DNA of 7,279 bases from an uncultured Flavobacteriaceae bacterium. Lineage in GTDB: Bacteria > Bacteroidota > Bacteroidia > Flavobacteriales > Flavobacteriaceae. The position numbers and the translations under genes were made by a program. Shown one piece after another: positions 1-6,009 of the stretch (the stretch's first letter is position 1; the number at the start of each line of letters is the position of its first letter). The notes under the pieces were generated by a model, which saw only the letters and a list, made by a program, of their open reading frames with translations, made no database searches and was not told the origin of the DNA. The stretch lies in the NCBI GenBank assembly GCA_938018045.1, contig CALIIP010000092.1, forward strand, positions 1 through 7,279, written 5' to 3'.

Positions 1-216
1 CCTTTTCCTGTTACAAAACAATATCCTGCTCCCAATACCACAAGGAACCGTGAACTTGAAAATATTTTTTTCTCGTACCTCTAAATAAATTCCTTTCCTC
101 CTTGATGATACAGGTCCTGCCTTTCAGTCGGATTGTCTACAAGAGATACTCCTGCAACTGTAAAAGGGAAAGACACCTCAGTTAAAAAGTTGACTTCTAT
201 ATCAAAGCAGTCAAAG

Positions 217-235
217 AGGAGTGCTTGTCACTCCT
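217..235. repeat. Perfect 7-bp inverted repeat with 5-nt loop upstream of ssb
   Basis: AGGAGTG at 217-223 is the exact reverse complement of CACTCCT at 229-235, with the loop CTTGT between them. It lies about 58 bp upstream of the ssb ATG. No T-run follows directly, so it is not a typical terminator. It could be an operator, an RNA hairpin in the ssb leader, or part of a processing site. The function is unknown. Confidence 0.45.
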
Positions 236-244
236 GGAAGAAAG

Positions 245-264
245 GGAAATTTCCTTGTTAACAA
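245..264. promoter_or_regulatory. Two abutting 10-bp palindromes, operator-like, upstream of ssb
   Basis: GGAAATTTCC (245-254) and TTGTTAACAA (255-264) are each perfect 10-bp palindromes and lie end to end, 28 bp before the ssb ATG at 293. Two adjacent symmetric sites this close to a start are what a dimeric repressor binding twice would need. AT-rich DNA produces short palindromes by chance, and no regulator gene is present in the window, so the operator role is inference. Confidence 0.35.
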
Positions 265-292
265 ATTTTTTAAACCTTAAAGTAAATTGATT

Positions 293-655
293 ATGAACAG
301 TTTGAGAAACTCTGTACGTTTATTTGGACACGCAGGAAGTGATGCGGAATTAACAATTTTAGAAGATGGTAAGAAAGTGGCTAAAGTCACACTTGCTACG
401 AACGAAAGCTACAAAAATGCAGAAGGAGAGAAGGTAACGACTACCCAATGGCATAACTTAGTAGCATGGGGTAAGAAGGCAGAAAACTTACACCAATTAA
501 TCAAGAAGGGTAGTGAGTTTGGTCTACAAGGTCGATTGACCTATCGTGCTTATGAGAATAAGGATGGAGTCAAGCGAACTATTACGGAGATAGTAGTGAA
601 TGAGTTTATTCTTATTACCGCTAAAGAGAAGTCTGTAGTGGAAGTAGCTGTGTAA
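293..655 (+). CDS. ssb: Single-stranded DNA-binding protein, short accessory-type
   Basis: An SSB of 120 residues that would coat single-stranded DNA during replication, repair or conjugative transfer. Nearly the whole protein is one OB-fold domain. It opens with NSVRLFGHAGSDAEL and continues through KVTLATNESYKN, TQWHNLVAWGKKAE and a C-terminal strand with TEIVVNEF, all typical of Bacteroidota SSBs. I chose the ATG at 293; a TTG two codons earlier (287) is in frame but less likely. The usual long flexible linker and the acidic tip ending in IPF, which recruits partner proteins, are missing: the protein ends shortly after the OB fold in VVEVAV. That short form is common on plasmids and integrative elements, so this is probably an element-encoded paralogue and not the housekeeping gene. 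It is alone in its transcription unit, with palindromes upstream and a terminator downstream. Confidence 0.93.
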   Translation: MNSLRNSVRLFGHAGSDAELTILEDGKKVAKVTLATNESYKNAEGEKVTTTQWHNLVAWGKKAENLHQLIKKGSEFGLQGRLTYRAYENKDGVKRTITEIVVNEFILITAKEKSVVEVAV

Positions 656-678
656 ACCTAGATATTAAAAGAGTTTTT

Positions 679-717
679 AAAGGTGGTAGTTATTTTCAAT
701 AGATTACCACCTTTTTT
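679..717 (+). terminator. Rho-independent terminator of ssb
   Basis: AAAGGTGGTA at 679-688 pairs perfectly with TACCACCTTT at 705-714. The stem closes a 16-nt loop, and the T-run at 712-717 follows on the + strand. It lies 24 bp after the ssb stop and should isolate ssb from the island downstream. The minus strand lacks a matching T-run, so it probably works in one direction. Confidence 0.8.
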
Positions 718-1130
718 ATACCTTCTACATCTAACAACTATACCAAAAGAACGATTATTAATTTAATATTAATTTTATTATTATGTTTTAAAAAGGCTTT
801 TTGTAACGCTAAGAAAGATATTAGCCCACCAGCGTCTCGATAATCTATTTTGTCTAAATTTTTACGTTTCGTGGAATCATTATGGTATTTCAAAAAAATC
901 TATGAGAAAAATAAATAATTTGAGTATCTTGGTATTTATAGTACGATTAGGCAATACTCTATAAATCAAATATAAGAGATCTTTCTAAAACAGCTTTTCG
1001 CATTATAAATAATATAGAACTGTTTAACTGAATTGTTTACTCTATTGGTGTGTATGGGGACTTGAACTTATTATTGAGGATGGTACAAATAATACTTAGT
1101 GTTAGTAGCTACCAAAAAAAACAAACATAA
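718..1130. other. AT-rich gene-free gap between the ssb terminator and the defence island
   Basis: About 410 bp without a supported gene on either strand. The longest ATG-initiated reading I found by eye on the + strand is a 20-codon peptide at 902-964, which is hydrophobic but too short to call. Short minus-strand readings are equally poor. The promoter for the nuclease-TIR unit should lie near the right end. The closest candidate I can point to is TTG at 1062-1064 with TACAAATA 19 bp later, which matches the Bacteroidota TTTG/TAnnTTTG consensus poorly. An odd palindrome AAAAAGGCTTTTT occurs at about 791-803. The gap may also contain the junction where the island was inserted. Confidence 0.5.
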
Positions 1131-1691
1131 ATGCTAAGAATAGATTTTACCGAAATAGAAGATTGGGAGGTGTTTGAAGACCTCACTGCTGACTATTTTA
1201 GAGTAATCCCATTCTTAAAAGATAATGATTTGAAAGAAGTTAGAGTCGACCCAACAGGTGTTGGACCTGATGGTGGTAGAGATATTTTATTAACATTTAG
1301 AATAGATGATTCTATATGTTCATTTGAAAGAAAATGGGTAGTACAATGTAAATTTTATGATAAAATGTCAAAGAGTGACCTTGACAAAATTAATATACCA
1401 ACTTTGATTAATGAATATGGGGCTGATGGGTATTTGCTGATCTGTAAAAATACAGTTAATGCAGGAGTAACAAATACCTTTGAAAAATTAAGACTGAATT
1501 GTAGATATGGATATAAGTATGAATTCTGGAATGGGAATCATTTTAAACATAGATTATATAATGCCGAGAAATTGCATGGACAATATTTTCCAAAATTTTA
1601 TGCCTATCGAAATAGTAAACTAGAATCAAAATTAGAAGAAATTGAAAAGTTAGAAATTCAATTTAATGTTGAACAGATAATTAAAAAATGA
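1131..1691 (+). CDS. Mrr-type PD-(D/E)xK restriction endonuclease-like protein
   Basis: A 186-residue protein consisting mostly of one restriction-endonuclease-like fold of the Mrr type. Visible motifs are the N-terminal helix with E16 (WEVFEDLTADYF), then GPDGGRDI with D51 as the metal-binding acidic residue, then VVQCK with Q72 and K74, the D...QxK variant used by Mrr-like enzymes. The stretch ADGYLLICKNTVN and the end EFWNGNHFKHRL...QYFP also fit nucleases of this group, often found attached to signalling NTPases. Here the domain stands alone with only a short charged helix (about 160-186) after it. It probably cuts DNA; the target and trigger are unknown. The ATG at 1131 follows an A-rich leader with no Shine-Dalgarno site. 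Its stop overlaps the start of the TIR gene (ATGA), so the two are translationally coupled. No methylase is present, so it is not a classical restriction-modification enzyme. Confidence 0.85.
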   Translation: MLRIDFTEIEDWEVFEDLTADYFRVIPFLKDNDLKEVRVDPTGVGPDGGRDILLTFRIDDSICSFERKWVVQCKFYDKMSKSDLDKINIPTLINEYGADGYLLICKNTVNAGVTNTFEKLRLNCRYGYKYEFWNGNHFKHRLYNAEKLHGQYFPKFYAYRNSKLESKLEEIEKLEIQFNVEQIIKK

Positions 1692-2161
1692 AGAGAAAAG
1701 CATACATATCATATTCAATGAATGACGGCGAAATGTATATTTTGTCTTCTATTTCTAAATACCTTAGTGCAAAAGAGTATTTTATATATTCAAGTTATGA
1801 TATACCACAAACGGTTCAGAATTCCCAAATTGTCAATAACCAAATCGCTCAGTGTGATTTATTTATTGGAATTGCTTCTCATCAAGGAATAAAATCTAAT
1901 TGGGTAATTCAAGAGTGGAATATAGTTCAACAATTAAAAAAAGCTGCCTTTTTTTTGATCGAAGATAATGTTCCATTAAATCCAGAATTTGTGAGGACAA
2001 ATAATGTTATACTTTTTAACAGGCAATTCCCTCAAAATAGCCTTAATCAATTAACAGAATTAATTGAGAAAGCTAAAAATCAAAAAAATGCTAAGAATTG
2101 GATAGTTGGAGGACTAATAGGAATGGCAGTAATCAAAATGTTATCATCTAAAGAAAAATGA
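1688..2161 (+). CDS. Small TIR-domain protein with a C-terminal hydrophobic helix
   Basis: A 157-residue protein with a bacterial TIR domain in residues 3 to about 130. Box 1 is AYISYS (5-10). A loop with DIP (38-40) precedes the helix QIVNNQIAQCDLFIGIAS. SNWVIQEW (70-77) contains Glu76 in the position of the catalytic glutamate of NAD+-cleaving TIR enzymes. After a lysine- and asparagine-rich link, residues 137-152 (NWIVGGLIGMAVIKML) are hydrophobic and followed by SSKEK; this could be a short membrane anchor or an amphipathic oligomerisation helix. TIR proteins of bacterial immunity either deplete NAD+ or make a cyclic ADP-ribose signal, and which applies here cannot be told. The start codon overlaps the stop of the nuclease gene, so the nuclease is its most likely partner. 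A SIR2 gene 211 bp downstream makes a Thoeris-like relation possible. Confidence 0.87.
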   Translation: MKRKAYISYSMNDGEMYILSSISKYLSAKEYFIYSSYDIPQTVQNSQIVNNQIAQCDLFIGIASHQGIKSNWVIQEWNIVQQLKKAAFFLIEDNVPLNPEFVRTNNVILFNRQFPQNSLNQLTELIEKAKNQKNAKNWIVGGLIGMAVIKMLSSKEK

Positions 2162-2372
2162 ATACATCTGCATAAATAAGAGAATTAGACGAGTGAAATT
2201 TTTAAAACTTTACAATAAGCCAAAGCTCTCATATACTTGAAGGGATTTTGGAGGTGATAATTGGGTAATGAAAATGAATTATTTTAAAACTAGAGTATTC
2301 TGATCTTTGATAAATTATGTCACATTAAGAAACGAAACAGGGTTTTAAAGTTTTTAATCGCATGTAGAAGAA
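2162..2372 (+). other. Intergenic gap before the SIR2-TPR gene, likely with its own promoter
   Basis: This 211-bp gap contains no credible gene. GATCTTTG at 2302-2309 matches seven of eight positions of the Bacteroidota -7 consensus TAnnTTTG and lies 64 bp before the SIR2 start, but no TTTG element is present at the expected distance upstream. No strong terminator hairpin follows the TIR gene, so read-through from the nuclease-TIR unit remains possible. Confidence 0.3.
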
Positions 2373-4154
2373 ATGAAATTAAATAAAAAAAAAATAAAGC
2401 CACTGTCCTATTTGATGTCAAAATTTATTGAGAAGGAATCTCAGTTTGGTACACCTAAAAATTGTTTTCTTCTTGGTGCCGGTTGTTCTATTACATCCAA
2501 AATTCCATCTGGCTGGGGAGTTTTGGAAATTTGTAGAAAGTTATCATTCGTTCAACATCATCCTGGAGGTCATAAATTAGGACATTGGTACCAATATGAG
2601 TTAAATGGATTCTTAAATACAGTTGACGACTACATACGTAAGAATCAATCGGATTATGATAAATTTATAGAACAAAATGAAAAATCCTTTCTCGATAATT
2701 TAACTGCAACTGAGATAACTCAAAAACTTCCAAGAAACTTAAGTAGAAGCGGAGATGAAACCAAACTTTTTAAAGCTTACAAGGAAAAATTTGCAAACGA
2801 TAATTTATATGGTCAATGGTTTGAACAATTTTCAGAAGATCCACGTGAACGACAAAGACTAATAGAGAAAATAATTGAGCAGCACAAGTTAAGTGGAGAA
2901 TATATACTATTCGCAAACTTGATAAAAAACAAGTTCATACACAATGTATTTACAACCAATTTTGATGATCTTATTTATGATGCATTAGTTGCTTATACTG
3001 ATACCAAAGCCAGAGTATACTCACATAATGAAGTTGTAAAATATCTTTCTATAGGTAGTGAAAAACCCAATATTATTAAGTTACATGGAGACTATCTCTA
3101 CGAGAATATAAAAAATATAGGTAAGGAGACGTTCGAGCTTGAAGAAAACATGAAAGTCAAATTTGAAGAAGCTTTAAATCATTTAGATCTAATCGTTGTT
3201 GGATATGGAGGAGCCGATAAGTCGATAATGGCACATCTTGAAGAACTTAAAGAAGAAAGATCATTTGGTCTAATTTGGTGTGGACGAAATGAAGAAAAAT
3301 TACATTGGCGGGTAATAAATCTAATAAACAATACAAAGAATTCATTTTTTGTAAAAATCGAAAATTTCAGTTCTCTCATTTTTAATTTCTGGAAAATAAC
3401 TCAAATTGAACCTGTCAATTTAATCGAAAAGGCTGAGGAAAATCAAAAACAGTTAAACAAATACATAGATGACTTTAATAAGAATATATCTAAAACTACA
3501 ACTATAACAGACTCGGATAAACAATTGTTGAATGCAAGAATCGAATCGAATAAACTATTCCAATTGGCATTTAAGGAGTCACGTTCTAATAATTTTGCTA
3601 AAGCATTAGAATTGTATAACAAATCAATTGAATTAAATCCCAATAATTCACAAGCATATATCAATAGAGGAATTATTTATGCAAACAATAAAAAGCAATA
3701 TGATTTAGCCTTAAAAGATTATGAATTAGCTTTAGAATTAAACAAATCAAGTCCTTGGCTATATTATAATATTGGCTGCTTACTTGAAAAACAAGACGAT
3801 TTTAAAGGAGCTTTACAAAATTATGAGATTGCTCTTTTAATGGATGAGATGCCAGCAGAGCAAATATTAAATAATATGGCTGTAGCACAGAGAAGAAGTG
3901 GAAGGGCAGAACTGGCACGAGAAACTGCAAATAAATCCATTGCAGTTAATCCAGACTTATCACTGACGTATGGAACAATTGCTCTTTCCTATGCTGATGA
4001 AGAAAACCATGATAAATTTTATGAATACATAACTATTGCTCTAGAAAAAGGAGCAAATGTTTGGGACTACTTGGATGATAGTGGCTTTAACCAGGTCAAA
4101 GACACAGAGAAATTTAAAGAATTACTTGAAAAATACAAACCAAAGAACAGTTAA
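2373..4154 (+). CDS. SIR2-domain protein with C-terminal TPR repeats (probable defence NADase)
   Basis: A 593-residue fusion. Residues about 28-340 are a SIR2-like NAD+-binding domain with the motifs in order: LLGAGCS (33-39), PSGWG (45-49), FTTNFDDL (193-200), KLHGD with His238 as the catalytic histidine, VVGYGGADKSI (275-285) and LIWCGRNEEK. The zinc-binding cysteines of deacetylase sirtuins are not apparent, which fits the NADase-type SIR2 domains of anti-phage systems. After a charged linker, about four to five tetratricopeptide repeats span 393-569, three of them well formed (for example AYINRGIIYANN...LALKDYELALELN), and the protein ends in a short helical cap. The TPRs would sense a phage component or a partner, replacing the SLOG domain of Thoeris ThsA. 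The ATG at 2373 is preceded by the purine-rich GTAGAAGAA. An A10 run at 2385-2394 occupies codons 5-8. The next gene begins 11 bp after the stop. Confidence 0.92.
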   Translation: MKLNKKKIKPLSYLMSKFIEKESQFGTPKNCFLLGAGCSITSKIPSGWGVLEICRKLSFVQHHPGGHKLGHWYQYELNGFLNTVDDYIRKNQSDYDKFIEQNEKSFLDNLTATEITQKLPRNLSRSGDETKLFKAYKEKFANDNLYGQWFEQFSEDPRERQRLIEKIIEQHKLSGEYILFANLIKNKFIHNVFTTNFDDLIYDALVAYTDTKARVYSHNEVVKYLSIGSEKPNIIKLHGDYLYENIKNIGKETFELEENMKVKFEEALNHLDLIVVGYGGADKSIMAHLEELKEERSFGLIWCGRNEEKLHWRVINLINNTKNSFFVKIENFSSLIFNFWKITQIEPVNLIEKAEENQKQLNKYIDDFNKNISKTTTITDSDKQLLNARIESNKLFQLAFKESRSNNFAKALELYNKSIELNPNNSQAYINRGIIYANNKKQYDLALKDYELALELNKSSPWLYYNIGCLLEKQDDFKGALQNYEIALLMDEMPAEQILNNMAVAQRRSGRAELARETANKSIAVNPDLSLTYGTIALSYADEENHDKFYEYITIALEKGANVWDYLDDSGFNQVKDTEKFKELLEKYKPKNS

Positions 4155-4165
4155 AATATAACATA

Positions 4166-5128
4166 TTGGAATTACAAAAAGTATATTCACTCTTAGTCAA
4201 CGTAAATGAAAGTATTCTTTTATTAAACCAATATTGCAATATTCACGGATTTGAAATTAAGTTTTTTGATCTATACGATATTGAAAAAAAATTCGGAGCC
4301 TTGTTTGGATTAAAGAACGTTGACAGACCTAGAAGAATGGGTATTCATTCCAAAACGGACAAAATGATTTCTGTTTCACATGAATTTATGAGTAACTTTA
4401 AAAAGAATCATATTTTTAGTTCTTATGATTATCATAAACATAGTGGATTTTTTTTCTTGATAAAAAACACATCAAGTAGAAATGTGAAATTAAATAACTT
4501 CGAACATTTTCAATTTTTTGATAGACATATAATTTCAACTTTGAGGTTATTTAAAGAAGGTGATATTGGGACTCCTTTTCATTTTTTTAAATCTGATAAA
4601 AACTATAACATTGGTTCATCAGGATATAAAGGACTAGGTTTATATAGATTTGGTGATGAATATAGTATTGAATCAGATGAAATTGAAGACTTAATTAATC
4701 TACTTAACTTACGATTGACAAGTAACGAACTTTCTGAAATTGCTACTAAATTTTTTACAAATTGTTATCATACTCATGATTACCAAATAAAATTAATAAA
4801 TAGTATGATAGCTTTTGAATCTCTCTTTAATCGAGGCAAGGATCAACTAAGACATATTATTTCCCGTCATACTGCAATTCTTATATCTGAGACAAAAGAA
4901 GAATTTGATAGGATCTATTTGGAAATGAAAAAACTCTATGATTTGAGGAGCTCTTTAGTGCATACCGGTCATATTTCTGACAAAAGTTTAAAACCATTTG
5001 GAGACACTAGAAGCGGAGCTATTAAATTGATGAACTACTTACGACAAGTATTATTAAAATGTTACCAATACAATGGAAATAAGAATGACTTATTTGAAGA
5101 ATTAAATTTGAAAGGAATGAAAAATTAA
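4166..5128 (+). CDS. Protein with C-terminal Apea-like HEPN domain, TTG start
   Basis: A 320-residue protein. The C-terminal part (about 208-305) has the layout of Apea-like HEPN domains: MIAFESLFN (214-222), ISRHTAILI (232-240), then KLYDLRSSLVHTG, in which R261 and H266 form the Rx4-6H signature of HEPN ribonucleases. These domains usually cut RNA in toxin and abortive-infection systems. The N-terminal 200 residues, rich in Phe, His and Tyr, match nothing I recognise and could be the sensor. The frame is open from 4130 and has no ATG before codon 58 (4337), so TTG at 4166 is the best start and gives protein-like sequence from the beginning; translation probably depends on coupling to the SIR2-TPR gene 11 bp upstream. 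The pairing suggests a two-gene unit joining an NAD+-consuming effector to an RNase. The HEPN call is good, the enzyme activity less certain. Confidence 0.75.
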   Translation: MELQKVYSLLVNVNESILLLNQYCNIHGFEIKFFDLYDIEKKFGALFGLKNVDRPRRMGIHSKTDKMISVSHEFMSNFKKNHIFSSYDYHKHSGFFFLIKNTSSRNVKLNNFEHFQFFDRHIISTLRLFKEGDIGTPFHFFKSDKNYNIGSSGYKGLGLYRFGDEYSIESDEIEDLINLLNLRLTSNELSEIATKFFTNCYHTHDYQIKLINSMIAFESLFNRGKDQLRHIISRHTAILISETKEEFDRIYLEMKKLYDLRSSLVHTGHISDKSLKPFGDTRSGAIKLMNYLRQVLLKCYQYNGNKNDLFEELNLKGMKN

Positions 5129-5174
5129 ATCTATATTGATAAACTAATAGCTTAAAAAAAGTACGAGAACTAAA

Positions 5175-5215
5175 CCTTGTATAGCTATCTACGGCCAGCA
5201 AAGGCAGGATACAGG
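5175..5215. repeat. Imperfect nested inverted repeat before the AbiGi-like gene
   Basis: An outer pair, CCTTGTAT (5175-5182) with ATACAGG (5209-5215), matches except for one bulged T. It encloses an inner pair GCC (5194-5196) and GGC (5203-5205) around the loop AGCAAA. The arms are unequal in length, so several bases would be extrahelical. The segment is visibly richer in G and C than its surroundings. It could be a weak RNA structure, a promoter-region repeat, or the trace of a recombination site. Nothing here proves a function. Confidence 0.25.
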
Positions 5216-5255
5216 CAATTATGCTTGAATGGTCTTGTAATTAGAATAAAAAATA

Positions 5256-5948
5256 ATGACTCAAATCGATAACAGAAGGATTGACTTATCAAATTATCTA
5301 ATTCATTTTACAAAAGGAGTGAATGAAGAAGATGAAAGTGGCGCGTATAATAATTTAAAAAGTATAATTGTAAATCAGAGATTGATTGCAAATAACGGAG
5401 ATATTAGAGGAGGTTATAATTGTGTTTGTTTTACCGAAGCACCAATTGAATGTTTAAAAATGGCAAATGGAATTGTTTGCTATAATGGTAAAAAAAAATA
5501 TTCAAATTATGGAATAATGATTCCTAAAATTGAAATTTACAACCTTGGAGGAAGACCTGCAATTTATACTGACAAAGAAGATTTCGGCATTTTACCAGAA
5601 AAGTTAAAACATAGATTTGTAATTCTAGAACCTTTAAAAGAAATACGACAGACAAAAAATAAATGTGATTTTACCTGGGAACGTGAGTGGAGAATGCTTG
5701 GTGATCTAGATTTAAAGACTTTAAGTAATTATGAAATAATCGTACCTACAAATAGTGTTGGGAAAAAATTAAAGAATGATGCAGAAGAACAAACTTTTCA
5801 GTTATTTGAAGATTGCCAAAATTCCGAAGTGCCAATAATTATCTATGATGAATTATGTAATGATACTTGTGAAGTTCATCATGAAGAATGTCCTGAACCA
5901 TTATTCATTGAAAAGGATTGTATAATCTGTATGGATGGAACTTGTTAA
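5256..5948 (+). CDS. AbiGi/DUF2971-like abortive-infection family protein with Cys-rich tail
   Basis: A 230-residue protein. Residues about 14-165 have the layout of the AbiGi/DUF2971-like group: YLIHFTKG (14-21) near the start, NLKSIIVNQRLIA, then VCFTEAP (57-63), YGIMIPK followed by GGRPAIYT (98-105), and WEREWRM (141-147). The conserved H, FTE and EREW elements suggest an enzyme-like fold, perhaps distantly related to ADP-ribosyltransferases, but that is inference. The last 30 residues hold six cysteines (201, 205, 212, 222, 225, 230) and two histidines, including a CxxxC and a CxxC, so the tail may bind zinc. It lies 127 bp after the HEPN gene with no overlap, so it may be a separate cassette. 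The ATG at 5256 follows an A-rich leader. AbiGi was described as the antitoxin side of the AbiG system; no AbiGii partner is visible next to it. Confidence 0.62.
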   Translation: MTQIDNRRIDLSNYLIHFTKGVNEEDESGAYNNLKSIIVNQRLIANNGDIRGGYNCVCFTEAPIECLKMANGIVCYNGKKKYSNYGIMIPKIEIYNLGGRPAIYTDKEDFGILPEKLKHRFVILEPLKEIRQTKNKCDFTWEREWRMLGDLDLKTLSNYEIIVPTNSVGKKLKNDAEEQTFQLFEDCQNSEVPIIIYDELCNDTCEVHHEECPEPLFIEKDCIICMDGTC

Positions 5949-6009
5949 ACAATTGAGCACATCTATGTACTGAACGGCCTAGTGAAAATATTTTAGAGAA
6001 AAGCTTCAA

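Larger units (their letters stand above)
1..292. other. Left-edge region without a convincing gene, upstream of ssb
   Basis: No complete gene is visible here. The minus strand is open from 227 down to a stop at 81-83 and would encode a 48-residue peptide, but it has no ATG and only a possible GTG at 174-176, so it may be a decayed gene tail. In the same frame after that stop there is a short hydrophobic stretch up to the window edge, again without a start codon. The right half contains a hairpin and two palindromes, listed separately. I see no good Bacteroidota -7 box (TAnnTTTG) close to the ssb start. Confidence 0.5.

Noticed and set aside
81..227. Minus-strand 48-residue open stretch at the left edge
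   Set aside because: It reads fairly protein-like, but has no ATG, is bounded by stops and matches no family I know; noted as a possible relic but not called as a gene.
902..964. 20-codon hydrophobic peptide in the gap before the nuclease gene
   Set aside because: Too short, no ribosome binding site, and expected by chance in AT-rich DNA.
3179..3379. Minus-strand open frame of 66 codons inside the SIR2-TPR gene
   Set aside because: It lies entirely opposite conserved SIR2 sequence, has low-complexity basic and serine-rich translation and no start context; it is a shadow of the real gene.
3443..3664. Minus-strand open frame of 73 codons opposite the linker and first TPR
   Set aside because: It is antisense to a clear TPR-coding region and shows no domain of its own.
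1131..5948. CRISPR array, retron or restriction-modification system
   Set aside because: There are no regularly spaced repeats, no reverse transcriptase and no methyltransferase in the window.
656..6000. Possible flanking direct repeat: CCTAG...ATATT...AGAG near 657-672 and near 5980-6000
   Set aside because: The shared bases are short, unequally spaced and AT-rich, so they do not stand as attachment sites.
5949..6009. Bidirectional terminator between the convergent AbiGi-like and ArdC-like genes
   Set aside because: Only a 4-bp AAGC/GCTT pairing and a short ACAT/ATGT symmetry are visible, too weak to call a terminator.
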